From assembly GCA_008973525.1 (NCBI GenBank), contig WACJ01000254.1:372001-436000 (forward strand): a stretch of 64,000 bases of DNA. Direction: 5' to 3'. Shown here piece after piece: positions 32,937-44,019 of this stretch. The stretch comes from Stenopsyche tienmushanensis. Lineage: Eukaryota > Arthropoda > Insecta > Trichoptera > Stenopsychidae. The translations under genes and the position numbers were made by a program. The notes under the pieces were generated by a model. The model worked only from the letters and a program-made list of their open reading frames with translations, did no database searches and was not told where the DNA came from. Positions within the stretch are counted from its first letter, which is position 1, and every line of letters begins with the position of its first letter.

Positions 32937-33738
32937 GATCCAAATGTAATCTGTACAAATTTATTAATGGTATATAAAAATACACATGAAGTATCGTATT
33001 TTTCTTCATAATTCCCTTCATCAATTCATCGGATAGGAAGCTTCTTGATCCCGCCATTGAAGAAATAAGGCGAGAAATAGCATCTTCTGTTGCGCAACGT
33101 GTAATTATTCATTTTCTCATAAATAAAAGCATGGAATTTTGAGAAGACTTGAAGCATAGTTCGGTGATGCTACTCTAAATAAGACCCAAGTGTTTGTTAA
33201 ACCCAAAAGTTTAGTAAAGTCGAGAAACAATCGATATTAACGATATTTTGGGACTCGAAAAGAATTTCATTGATTGATTTTTTACAAGACAGACAGACGG
33301 TAAATGCGGTCTACTAATGCCAGCTATTGGATGATTCTAAAGCTAATTATCGCATCAAAAGACGGAAGAAAAAAATCGAGTTGTCCTTCTGCTGTCTAAA
33401 AAGAAACTAAACACCACTAAGTCGCTGTCTGTCTGTTCATAATTTGTCCTTCTGCATGACAACTCACTCAATTACACTGGAAACGCGCATCTTACAGTCC
33501 AGACTTGGCCCCATATGACTACCAAATGCTCACAGAGGCATTAGGAGGGCAACGATTTCAAGACAGCGCTGCGGTCGAACAATACGTGCGCAACCGATTT
33601 TCGAAGCATTTTCGGCTTCTTATCTAATTGATCTGATGATTTTTTTTTCTAAAGAAGAGAACTATGTAATTTTGTTGTTGTAATTTTATATATCGCTAAT
33701 AAATTTGTACAGCAAAATTCCGGGCTATATTTGAATCC
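32937..33738 (+). mobile_element. Decayed mariner-type transposon (about 0.8 kb)
   Basis: The left end GATCCAAATGTAATCTGTAC and the reverse complement of the right end share CTGTACAAATTTATTA and GGATYCAAAT blocks, with a small insertion between them on the right. Inside, plus-strand fragments read LIDFLQDRQTVNAVYYCQLL, SYSPDLAPYDYQ and EALGGQRFQDSAAVEQYV. These are the mariner transposase regions around the second catalytic Asp and the C-terminus. Frameshifts and stops make it a pseudogene. Confidence 0.75.
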
Positions 33739-33798
33739 TCTGGTATGAGCGCTCTTCTTGATAAATAATGAGTATTATATTCGAAATCAAGTAAACAT

Positions 33799-33881
33799 TT
33801 GATGATTCGGATTATCAGTGTTTTTCAATTATTCGTGCCCTTCCTCCCCATAATTAACTCGGATATTTGAGAAGTCTACTG
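33799..33881. mobile_element. Terminal fragment of a pogo-like element, copy 1
   Basis: Read on the minus strand it begins CAGTAGACTTCTC and contains repeated GATAATCCGA-like blocks, the form of pogo/Tigger-type inverted ends. It is followed outward by TA at 33882. It matches 55826-55906 in order (GATGATTCGGATTATC, TTCAATTATTC, CCTCCCC). Confidence 0.55.
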
Positions 33882-33889
33882 TATTTACA

Positions 33890-36025
33890 TTTGGGTTTTT
33901 ATTTGAACTTCATCTTGTTGGATGTTCTAATATGATACAGTATTGGCTTCAATTTCGGGCTTTATTTAAATGCATTATAATCTTCTTAGGTCTACGGAAT
34001 GTTAAATGATTTCATAATGTGACCGAAGTTGAAAATCGACGAACGAATAGCTATAATGATAGTGATTATACTTTGGAATAACATTTATAAGAAAATTAAA
34101 TATATATTTATGCTGTCATTATACATATTTTTTGGATCTTCCTAAGATAAAGATAACATCGTTGATGTAATTACATGGAAAAAGGTAAAAATTAGCATAA
34201 ATAGGAAAAGCAGAATTGAAGGACCTCAAAATTGAACCGTCTGCAATTTACAATCGAATCAAATAAAGACATCAGGGCAATCAAATTTTGTAGGCTTGAA
34301 TGTGCTATTTCGTGGTATGCAAAGATATTCAAAATAAAAATGCTATGATTATAAAAAGTTGTTCGTGTCTTGGAAATATTTCATGCTAATAACTTTCGAC
34401 AGATTCACAACATAAAAATGTAACAAATTGAGACACGATTTCACGAATCCTAATACAAAATCAAAGAGGTAACATATGAGTCTGCGTGATGTTGCTTTTA
34501 TTCATATCGTGCTTGTTGTACTTTTTAAGAAGTAAAAAAATAGCCTGACGAAATTTAAGATTGGAACGAATATCATGTAGACATTTTGAATAAAGCGCAC
34601 TCGGAATTTCACCATTTTTTTAATATGAAAAAAGACACATTTCAGCTGCAATTACTTCGGTGAGTTCCCACAAGTGAATTACAGAAATTGCATAACACTC
34701 CAACAAATGATCGTTGCAACAGTATAAAGAACTTTGACTTCGAAATTAGTCAACAATCGACGGTGGTATTAATAAGAGTAACCGATAGAATTAATTAAGG
34801 CTTTGGTCATCTCACGACACAGATAATTTATGACGACATTCGGAGCCAATAGCTATCGAATCAAGCGAAATAAGGTCAACTGGCAAAAAAATTGTATCCG
34901 GGTACATTCGATCGAATTTATTACGAAAGATGGTATAAAAGTGCACTACAATAAAATTTGCATAATTCCTAACTGTAAACTGGACGAAGACTGCGGGAAC
35001 GTATGCGAAATTGCTTAAAAGTGGATGTTGAAAAAACGGGTCTAAAATAACTGTAATGCAAACGAAGTTCGAAGATTGCAAATGTAAATATGATTGTCCA
35101 GGCAAATTAAATTTGAATCAGTGTAATAATTTGACAAATTTGTCGACTTTTCATATCAAGTGCTGCTAAATTGCATGTGGGTCTTCTTGAAGGATATTTT
35201 CATCGCCGATGTCTTTGTTAAAAAAGCACGACCCTAATGCATAAAATACAATCATAAGCCGCACGACAAAAAATGAGCAATAGCTTTTATAACCATAAAT
35301 AATTCTTCAGGTTTTTAGGAGTAAAATAAGCCCCAGGGCGGTTGCAATTAGTATGATTGAAGATTGTAAAGCTAATTTATAGTTAGTCATTTTCGCGATA
35401 CCCATTATTACATTATACACACTTTCAATCAAAAATGGCCAACAATCACGCCCAGAGAGCTTTTTCAACAATTTTTTATTGTTATTAAATATTAATAGCA
35501 ATAAAAATAGCATCATGGAAAGAGCACCATCGCCAGAGCGCAAGACGTGCCATGGAATTTCAAATTAGGCTTCAAATTCGAGCACACCGTGCTCATAAAC
35601 ATAAACAAATTTCACGCAATATTTGAAACCGCAACAAGAGCAACCGTCCGTCTAATTAACGGAGCGGTCCGCGATGCATCGAGTAAACGGAAAAGATTAT
35701 ATGGGAAAAACATATTTCACAGAGCAATAAAAATACCGAATTAAAACACCGTAAACAGTATTAATAAGGAGCGCGAAAAGCGAAAGCCGAAGAAATCAAG
35801 ACGAATCGCGTTATAAGCAACGACCGCGCATTAATTCAATGTTAATTTGATAATCTCTCCTCGGATGCGAAATCATTTATAAAACAAACATATTTTTTTA
35901 ATCTGCAAGAGTCCATTGGTTTAACATTGAAACGGAATGCGGACTTGCTCTTCCAATTCAAAGCTTCCCAAACAAGGAAAATATTATTTTATATGATTCA
36001 AAAGAGTTTCTAACAAATATTTTAA
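33890..36025. other. Intergenic or intron DNA, no gene recognised
   Basis: Only short ORFs occur (for example 34830-35018 plus, 35105-34812 minus), lacking domains or splice context. Confidence 0.4.
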
Positions 36026-36027
36026 CC

Positions 36028-36115
36028 AAGCGTTGAGATATAGTGGTTAAGATCCTAAACTCGCATTATAAGAATTCGGGTTTGTGTTAAAATTTCCACC
36101 GTACCAACAAATTTG
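36028..36115 (+). mobile_element. tRNA-derived SINE-like fragment
   Basis: An A-box-like TAGTGGTTAAGATCC at 36041 is followed by AACTCGCATTATAAGAATTC and a degenerate B-box position (CGGGTTTGTG at 36077). The order and spacing (TAGTGGTTA, ACTCGCATT, then GGGTT) match many animal tRNA-derived SINE heads. It is too diverged to be a functional tRNA. Confidence 0.4.
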
Positions 36116-36119
36116 GAAG

Positions 36120-39100
36120 ATTGGAAATATTAACATTCTGATCGATCGTCTCCATCCACTAATTTTCTGAAACTAAAAAATAGATACGTAAGCAATTAAT
36201 AAAGTCGTGTTAGGACGCCAATTAACAATTGAATTTGCAATAATATCATTTAAAAATAGTGATGATTTTACTGTTTATTTATGCAAATCCCAAAACAAAT
36301 CCTTTCCTTGGAAAAGTCTTCTGTGGAAATCGTATTTATAAGATATGGCACCTTAAGAACAAATATTGTGTATTGTGTACACTCAAACCTCTTTTTGAGC
36401 GACTTTTTCATTTAAGATGTCAGATATCAGACATCCTTAAATTTTTACCAATGATGCAAGACGTCCTTTAAATGTTACCAAAAATGTTGTTTTTAATTGC
36501 CTTATTGTTTATTAATTTTTTTATGCGATTTTGGATATATTTTATATAGCTGTTTCAAAGTTATGCGGTTTTTAAAATCCATGGAGCGCATCGTAAATCA
36601 TAGCTTTTTTGTGCGAATAAAAAAAAATAGCTCAGTGGATAGACAAGCACCCGGACATTTTCAAAGTATTTTAAAATTAAATAGTATCATTGCAACTTGT
36701 TTTTCATCAACTCTGATTAAACTAGAGCTGTCATATTCATATGATCGATTATAAGGTCGGTTTGCGGTGAATGAGTCAGTTTTTAGCAGTCGTATGTAAC
36801 TATGCAAAAGTGAAAGGAGAGCATTTCATTTTTTAAAAAAAGGACCCATAAATAAGATTCAAAATGAGAAAGGAATGAATTGGATTTTCATCGCTAGGAG
36901 CTAAACGTCGCTAGATAAACTCATCAGCAAAATTACACTGGGCTCCGAAAAAAACACATTTTTAACTGCATTAGAAATGAAATTATATCAACGTAATAAT
37001 TTTCGATTGGCTATACAATAATCTGGCGACATTGCATCGATTTAAATTGTGGTTCTTCACTATGAAAGACTTTATGAAATATATATATTATGGGATTTAC
37101 CAATTTGGGGAATTATTTAAACAATATCCCATTAAAATACAACTTAAGCATAATCATTTGGTTTTTATTGAGTTACTCGAGCAAGATAAATAGGATTTGC
37201 ATATAAGATTATATGCCTTGACATCGATTTAAGGCTGTAATTATATTCATGAAGAAGAATAATATCAATATTTATATGGCATGAGAACAGTGTTGATTTG
37301 AACCCTATATAAAATCTTTAAATTGTCCTTGAATAATTTGCAAATAAATAGTATAATAAAATAACGAATTTTTAGTTCAGTATTGTCTTCATATATTGTT
37401 AAATGGTCTTAAATGTTCAATAACGACTGTGATTGATTAAGCGTATTATATAACATGTCCAGAGGTCTTTGATTCCGTGTTTAAATGTATTTTAAATGAT
37501 CAATTTCGGGGTCAATGTTAACTCCCAGAGGTCCGCGCGAACAGATCTGTTCGTCTCAAAATTACTACGCAGGAGTCCGGCGACACAGATCTGTGCATCT
37601 CGCCGACTCTTAAGTTTATACAAAAAAAACCACTTAGCATAACGATTTATTCTTATCGGATTTAACATAGATGATGCCAGTGATATTAAAATTGATAATA
37701 TCAAACAATTTATATGAAAAATATATTTTTTTAATTCGTAAATATAGAAATAATTTCACAGTCTCACCGATCCGATCCGTGTTAGATTGTTAACCCCAAA
37801 TTCAAAGAAATGCTATATTTGTGAATCATTATTTCAATTCGAACAATTACGTAAAACAACTTGGGCCGGCCAAAACCAATAAATTATGCAATTCCTAGTG
37901 TCGTTTTGAAACGCACTTGACAAGTTATATTTTTTTCTGTAAAATGTTCGACTCTGCTGTGAAAAAAATGCGACCCTTATTATATTACACTATACATCGG
38001 AAATAGGCACCATTCGTCGATGGCACATTCAACCATTATAAACAAATGATTCTCAAACATTCAATATATTTAAATTATTGAAATATAATGGCAATTGTTT
38101 AAAAATATTCGTGAGTTGCGAATTAATACTTATGTAATAAAGCAGATGTTTATTTTCGATTTTATTATATTTCAACAAAAGTAAAATAGTAATCGTTGCT
38201 GGAAAAGAAAGGAGCTGGTATCCAGTTAATTTATTTTAAATTAGTGTATATTATAACAACCTTTTATAGTAATTTATTATTAATTTTTAACATAATAAAT
38301 AACATTATAATTCTGTCCTTGCGCTCGAAGAACCACATTCTTGTACGCGTCTTTTAAATAAATTTAACGTTTAAATTATGTAAAAGCTACAATAATTTCC
38401 ATTTGGGTAATTTCAGCGTATTTTTCCACCACGACCTTCTGACAAGTCGATAAAACTTTTCGTTAGGGTTCCGGTTTTGCCCCATCTGATCAGATGTCGC
38501 ACAAAAACGCACTTCGATTACCGGTTTTGCTTCCGCATTTTTTTTTTTCGAATGTTGATTAATCAATAGAACAGGAGTATAAAATTTGACATCAAAGTCT
38601 TCGCGGAGCTTCGTCGTCTTTGGAAGATCAAGATACTCCGGTTAATTACACACAAGACAATGAGGCTTCACACAATTAAGTATTCGTTATGTACGTCGAC
38701 GAGACATCATGTGCAACAAAATAGGACTGCGACAGAATGAATAATTATTTTGCTTCGCGTATTTAATTGTTAAAATACCGACGACTAGTTTCTGTTATTT
38801 AGATCTTGGATTTTAATGGCGTACTCTTTTTAATGCTGAACAACGATATATCGATGCATATACATAAAAATCATATTATAGAGGGCAAGTTATTAGCAAT
38901 GAGATAATCGAATTAATCTATTTACAAATGTATTATATAAATGCAGTGTCATCGATTCCAGGGATCAGACGTAAGTTCGCTTTTGAAGAATTTTCGTCAA
39001 TACACCATAAAGCTTTATAATCGGCGTGCTATATGGCTTCTTAGTCTAACAAACTTTGCCATCGAAGAACTGAACATAAGCATCGGTGCTCCCCTCGTGT

Positions 39101-39700
39101 GTAATTTTGTGCTGGTCTGATGGGTGAACGAAAAAAAGCGGGGTAATCTTCGTAGCGTGACCGCTCTGCCTTCTGACCCGACAACTGTGTTGTATTGTGT
39201 TCATCCCACCATTGTTGGCCAAACTACTGATTCTTTAACCGTCAGCAAAAATGAAACACTCCTCGGCCAGATACTTTCTATTAATCGATTCGAAAATAGC
39301 CGATCAAAATTTTCAAATTCGCCACGAACCACTTGGGCGTCGGAAAGAAGGCAACGCTGACTGTTTACACACAAGTCATTAATTCGGATGACGTCTTTGA
39401 ACGATTGGTTATTAAGTTACAATTATCTTCACTTATGAACAATGATTAAAAAATGAAATGAGCTTTATGTGCATTTGCTCTACATCTGTGATGAAATCTA
39501 TCCAAATTAGATGAATATACATCCTCAGTTTCGCTACGTTTATTAAGCGAAACACTTAAATATCGAAGGATTTAAATAGACATCTGAATCTCAAGAAGTA
39601 TATCTGATATCTGATAAATCATATGTGAAAAGCAATTGAAAATATCCATATACAAATCGTCTATCCATGGGAAAATCACGCCTATGTTCTATAACGGATA
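36120..39700. other. DNA without recognised genes; contains a palindrome pair near 37.55 kb
   Basis: AT-rich with short ORFs only. The single structured element is a pair of palindromes, CGAACAGATCTGTTCG at 37538-37553 and CACAGATCTGTG at 37584-37595, in a GC-richer patch at 37500-37615. Confidence 0.4.
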
Positions 39701-39717
39701 TAGCAACTTAAGAATAA

Positions 39718-40060
39718 TTAATCAAGATTTAGTTCAAATAAATGATTTGAAATTCGAAGACCTAAAAAGCTGGATAACAACAATGTGAAAGATTTGGCGG
39801 AAGTGAGTCCAAGTATTTCTATTGATGCGTTGGTAGAGTGACTAGAACTAATACATAATGACGATATATTGACATTGATCGACGGAGATGAATCACTAGG
39901 TGCCGCACGAACTAATACTAGAAAAAAGTGGCGCCACAAAAACGAACAAAACGAAAACGTAGATCAAATATGACAGCAATGAACATCACAAACCAATGAG
40001 TGGACAAAGGAAATCCAGCACCTAAAGCAAATTATACCAAAAAAAATTGATACATTTCGA
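39718..40060 (+). pseudogene. Possible decayed transposase C-terminus (pogo/jerky-like), uncertain
   Basis: One plus frame gives VKDLAEVSPSISIDALVE, a stop where Trp could have stood, then LELIHNDDILTLIDGDESLG. The W-L-x-x-D-x-x-D-x-x-x-x-L-x-D-x-E pattern resembles the acidic tail of pogo/jerky-type transposases. It is weak evidence from one frame with stops. Confidence 0.22.
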
Positions 40061-40189
40061 ATTACTTTCAAATCTTCAATGCTAATAGTTATTACGATAC
40101 AAGTCGAAATTTGAACAAAATTGATCAAAAGCCACGGAGTAAACTTTCCATTTTATGGGTCGCCTTTCCATTATAGTCCTGCTGTAAAA

Positions 40190-40800
40190 GCTTGAGGATA
40201 TGTAATAAAAAAAGGACAAAGAAAATAATTAGAGGAAGCCATCGTCTGGGATCCGCACGAATACCATTTGCACTCTCATGCTCAGGCTTTTTGCGCAACA
40301 CCACCGAGCAGGAAAAAGCTCATATAAACATGTTCTCATGCCGGTGTTCTCGAATTCCATCCTGCGAATGCACTCCTTGGTGTTTGTGCACGGGTGTAGC
40401 CTGAATAATCCGCTCAAAAGTAGCAATGATGTCATCGCCGAAGAACACAGAGTGAGCAATAACAGCGCCTACGTAACCCCGCTGCATACGAACGGACATC
40501 TGAATCGAAGAAGTCTCAAAAGCAGCGAGATAAGGTATCTGCAAAACTCGTTCATGAATATCACCGTTAGCCTCCGAGCCACTAATCTTAATAACGACCG
40601 GCCGTTGTGGGTGGAATTTATGGCGCTATTGTGGTTTATAGTTCGCGGGATGCTATCGCTAATGACACTGTTGCGAGCCACGGACCAAATTCTGCGGTCG
40701 TAACACCTCTGGTTTTTAATTTTTTTCAGCAGCGCACCAGACCAATATATCAACTCCTACGATGCGATATAGCCAAATTGTTTCAATCATGAACGACCAG
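40190..40800. other. GC-richer block with overlapping ORFs, unidentified
   Basis: ORFs overlap on both strands (plus 40278-40703, 141 codons; minus 40753-40469). None has a recognisable domain or splice context. The composition differs from its surroundings, so an old mobile element or a decayed exon is possible. Confidence 0.25.
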
Positions 40801-42499
40801 GTCATGATTTCGACGCGTAGGCCAAGAGGACATTACCAAAATTACAATAAGCCAATAAGTGCAACGACTAATTTAATACGCATTACTCATAAAACATGTT
40901 TACGAATTCGTATTTAATGAGTTGTGGCATAAAAGCTGAGACCAGATTACGATGAATCGGGACAAATTATTGGTAAAAAGCAAACAACATCAATTTACAA
41001 TCAATAACCAATCAACATAGATGTAAACGACGTTATTTATATATTGAAATAAACGAAAGGAAATTTAGCAGAATTAATGTGATGCTGAATACAGTTTAGA
41101 ATAAATTTAAAAACACTGCAAAAGCGATAACTTTGACATTAGCGAAGTAAAATTTAAAGAAGTGAGTGAATATATTCAGGACAAGTCGTGATCAGTTATA
41201 TCGAACAAAGACTAAATCTAGGGCAGGCACACAACCATCATTATTTCTTAAAAAGGGGATCAATATGGATATTTCAAAATTATTTTTTAATTAGTATTTT
41301 CTGTATTATTTCTAGAGTGGTGGAACGGATCTTTAACAAATAGATACATAGTCATAGTCATAGAAAGATTTACATTCTAACGAAATTTTAGAAGGTAACT
41401 TCAATCCCGGGACAATCTCAGCCAATTCAGAACGTTTGACACCCTTAATTTGAACCCAAGTCTATATGATAAGATTTGATATATGATAAAATACGGCAAG
41501 AAAACCAACCAATTCCATTAAATTGATGATTATTGTATGAAGACATTTTATTTTAACACAATTTTCAATAAATCACGGCATAAAGATCAATGTGTTTGGA
41601 AATATCTTTAAGAACCAAAGATAAATACCGGATGTAAACAGGCAGTGTTTACCAAATAACTCATAAAGGACGCGACACGTATCAGGACATGGAATTTAAA
41701 AAGCTATTGTTCGACAATAATTATGGAAGTCGTCGATATGTTTACTAATGTCTGAATTGTGAAGGCATAATAAGCATAATTTGAGTCAAATTTGCCTTCA
41801 ACAAATAGTTCGTTCAATTAGATTCCAAGAATAGAAACATGTAATGCAATCAAGCGCTGAATATTCAATTGCGAGCGTACATTCATTAGTGATCTGATTA
41901 TCTAGTCTTATTACGTGGAACGCAAGTACCCTAATTGAAGCCATCGTCATTATAAGTATATATATTGTTTCAATTTAAATTCAGGAAATGAATTTTATGA
42001 TATACTTTTCGTTATGAACGGTATTTAGAATTGAATCGGCGCAAAAGGTCAAGTCTTTAAAAGTTCGTTTTCTGTCCGCGCGTTGAAGTCTCCGGCGGCT
42101 AAAGACGAAATAAAACCTTAACACATAAATTATGAATTTGATCTATGGCTAATTTGCATTCTAATCCCCATCGGATGCCATTTTTTTGTGGGCATAAACA
42201 TGAGTAGCGAAGAAATGAGATGAAAATAATAGCGATTAGATCACCTGGAAAGGTCAAACAAGCAGGTCAAGAATATAAAATATTCGTGCCGCGACTATTC
42301 ACCATTTTATGCACCACGTAATGCACTAAAACGTTCATGCTTGTTAGTGTCATGCTTACCATCTGAGCGAAGAAAAAATAGTATTAAAGCAATCTACAAT
42401 GCGAAAGAGCACCGCCGCAAAAACAATGCACCACAATCATTATAAGTTGAACAATTAAATCGGAGGCTTTTAAGGCGACCGGCTCCGTATTTATGCTCA

Positions 42500-43085
42500 G
42501 TGTTTGAAATAATGCACTTATATATTTTTTTCAAGCAATATAAAAGAATAGAAGGTAATGATGTGTACCACCATGAAATTGCCGATGTGTTTCCGGTCGA
42601 CGATAGTGTTACGCGGATTGGCGCCGGTGTTGCAAAAAAAAAAAAGAGGATTATCTCAACGCGTTCTGCATTAACAGCAAGATGTTATAAATCACAATAA
42701 GCATGGAAGGATGATTTCAGATAAAACCCACACTTTGACAGACTAAGTGATCGGTATTCATTATTCTCTTTCAGAGACATTCGAACGTCCATTAGTCACC
42801 CCTGGCAAAAATCCATGATGCCATCGCCTAAAAATGCTATTCCCGTATGCTTGAAGTACTGGATAATCATCGAAAACAAAAGGGCACCAGCTGATGTAAC
42901 GGAAGTCCAGGTGTTTACCACGCTATATGCACCCATGACAGGATTGTCGACCTTCACCAACATTACTGGTCTACAGTACACCCACCTTCTTTTGCCGTTC
43001 GATAAAAGCAATAAAAATGGGTGTAACATTACACCTTATAGCTCTCGCGGAAAACCTTCAAGCAGTCGCCATTTATATATTTAAA
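42500..43085. other. GC-richer block, unidentified
   Basis: A plus ORF (42815-43084) and a minus ORF (43029-42796) overlap in sequence of nearly even GC content. No family is recognised and no splice sites support either. Confidence 0.22.
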
Positions 43086-43779
43086 TTATATAATTGCCTA
43101 TCTTAGGATATCAAATACAAAATTGCTAATAAATAATGAGCCAATAATTACTAATCGGTATATCTTGAACCATGCATTGGCAACATTGAAAAATCATAAA
43201 AATACACTGTAGATCATAAAAAATCCGATACATTTCGATCAAAAATATGCAGCAAATGGATAAAACCTACAGAGTATATAATCTCTTTGTGCTCCAATGT
43301 TATGCCATTCGATTAAATCGAATTTGACTAAGAAAGCCCAAGCATTTTTTAAAGGGTAGAAACTCCTAGTAAAAGTGTATTCTATCAGAAACATCGACGA
43401 AGCACAGAATAAAGTTACCCAGTCGTGGATGAAGAGGGTTTGTAAAGCGTTTTTTAGGGGGACTTTTGACGATCACATAAATTTTAAAATTACGAGTATA
43501 TATGTATCATAGTATTTTATTATTTTCGGAGTTTTCGATTGTGGTGATGTAGATCATCTGAGTGGTTCCTATAGACCCTCGGGGGTTCTTGTGACCACTG
43601 AGGGTATCTGCGGCGACTTATAATTATTTTGATGGTGTTAGATGAAACTACCAATAATAATTTTGAAAATGCCAAGCATATTATCGAGTTTTATGTAAAA
43701 ACATAACAATAGCCCGTCATTTTCAATATTATTTATTGGCAACACTTAAAATGGCTCTTTATCCAGATCTCAATTAAAG

Positions 43780-44010
43780 ATTTAAATACATTCTTCCCTT
43801 GGTTATCCCCAATTACGTATTGTATCCTTTTGCAAATAGACCCACTAACTTAGATGAATTAATTCTAATACAGGAGCAATTTATTGAATTATCTACAAAT
43901 AAGGAGGTGAAACCAATGTTTGAAGAAGAATACCACAAATTCTAGTAACAAAAACATATACTTCCCTGTCTTCCTATTTAATAGAACGTAATCCACATTA
44001 TAAATTAGTA
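43780..44010 (+). pseudogene. hAT-type (ZBED-like) transposase fragment
   Basis: A plus frame reads LDELILIQEQFIELSTNKEV and KPMFEEEYHKF, then a stop where these proteins usually have Trp. The Q-E-x-F/L-I-E-L-x-x-x-x-x-x-K-x-x-F-x-x-x-x-x-x-F-W pattern is the C-terminal region of ZBED5-like hAT transposases. The next part is only visible in another frame, so it is a decayed copy. Confidence 0.45.
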
Positions 44011-44019
44011 GTTTCGTCA

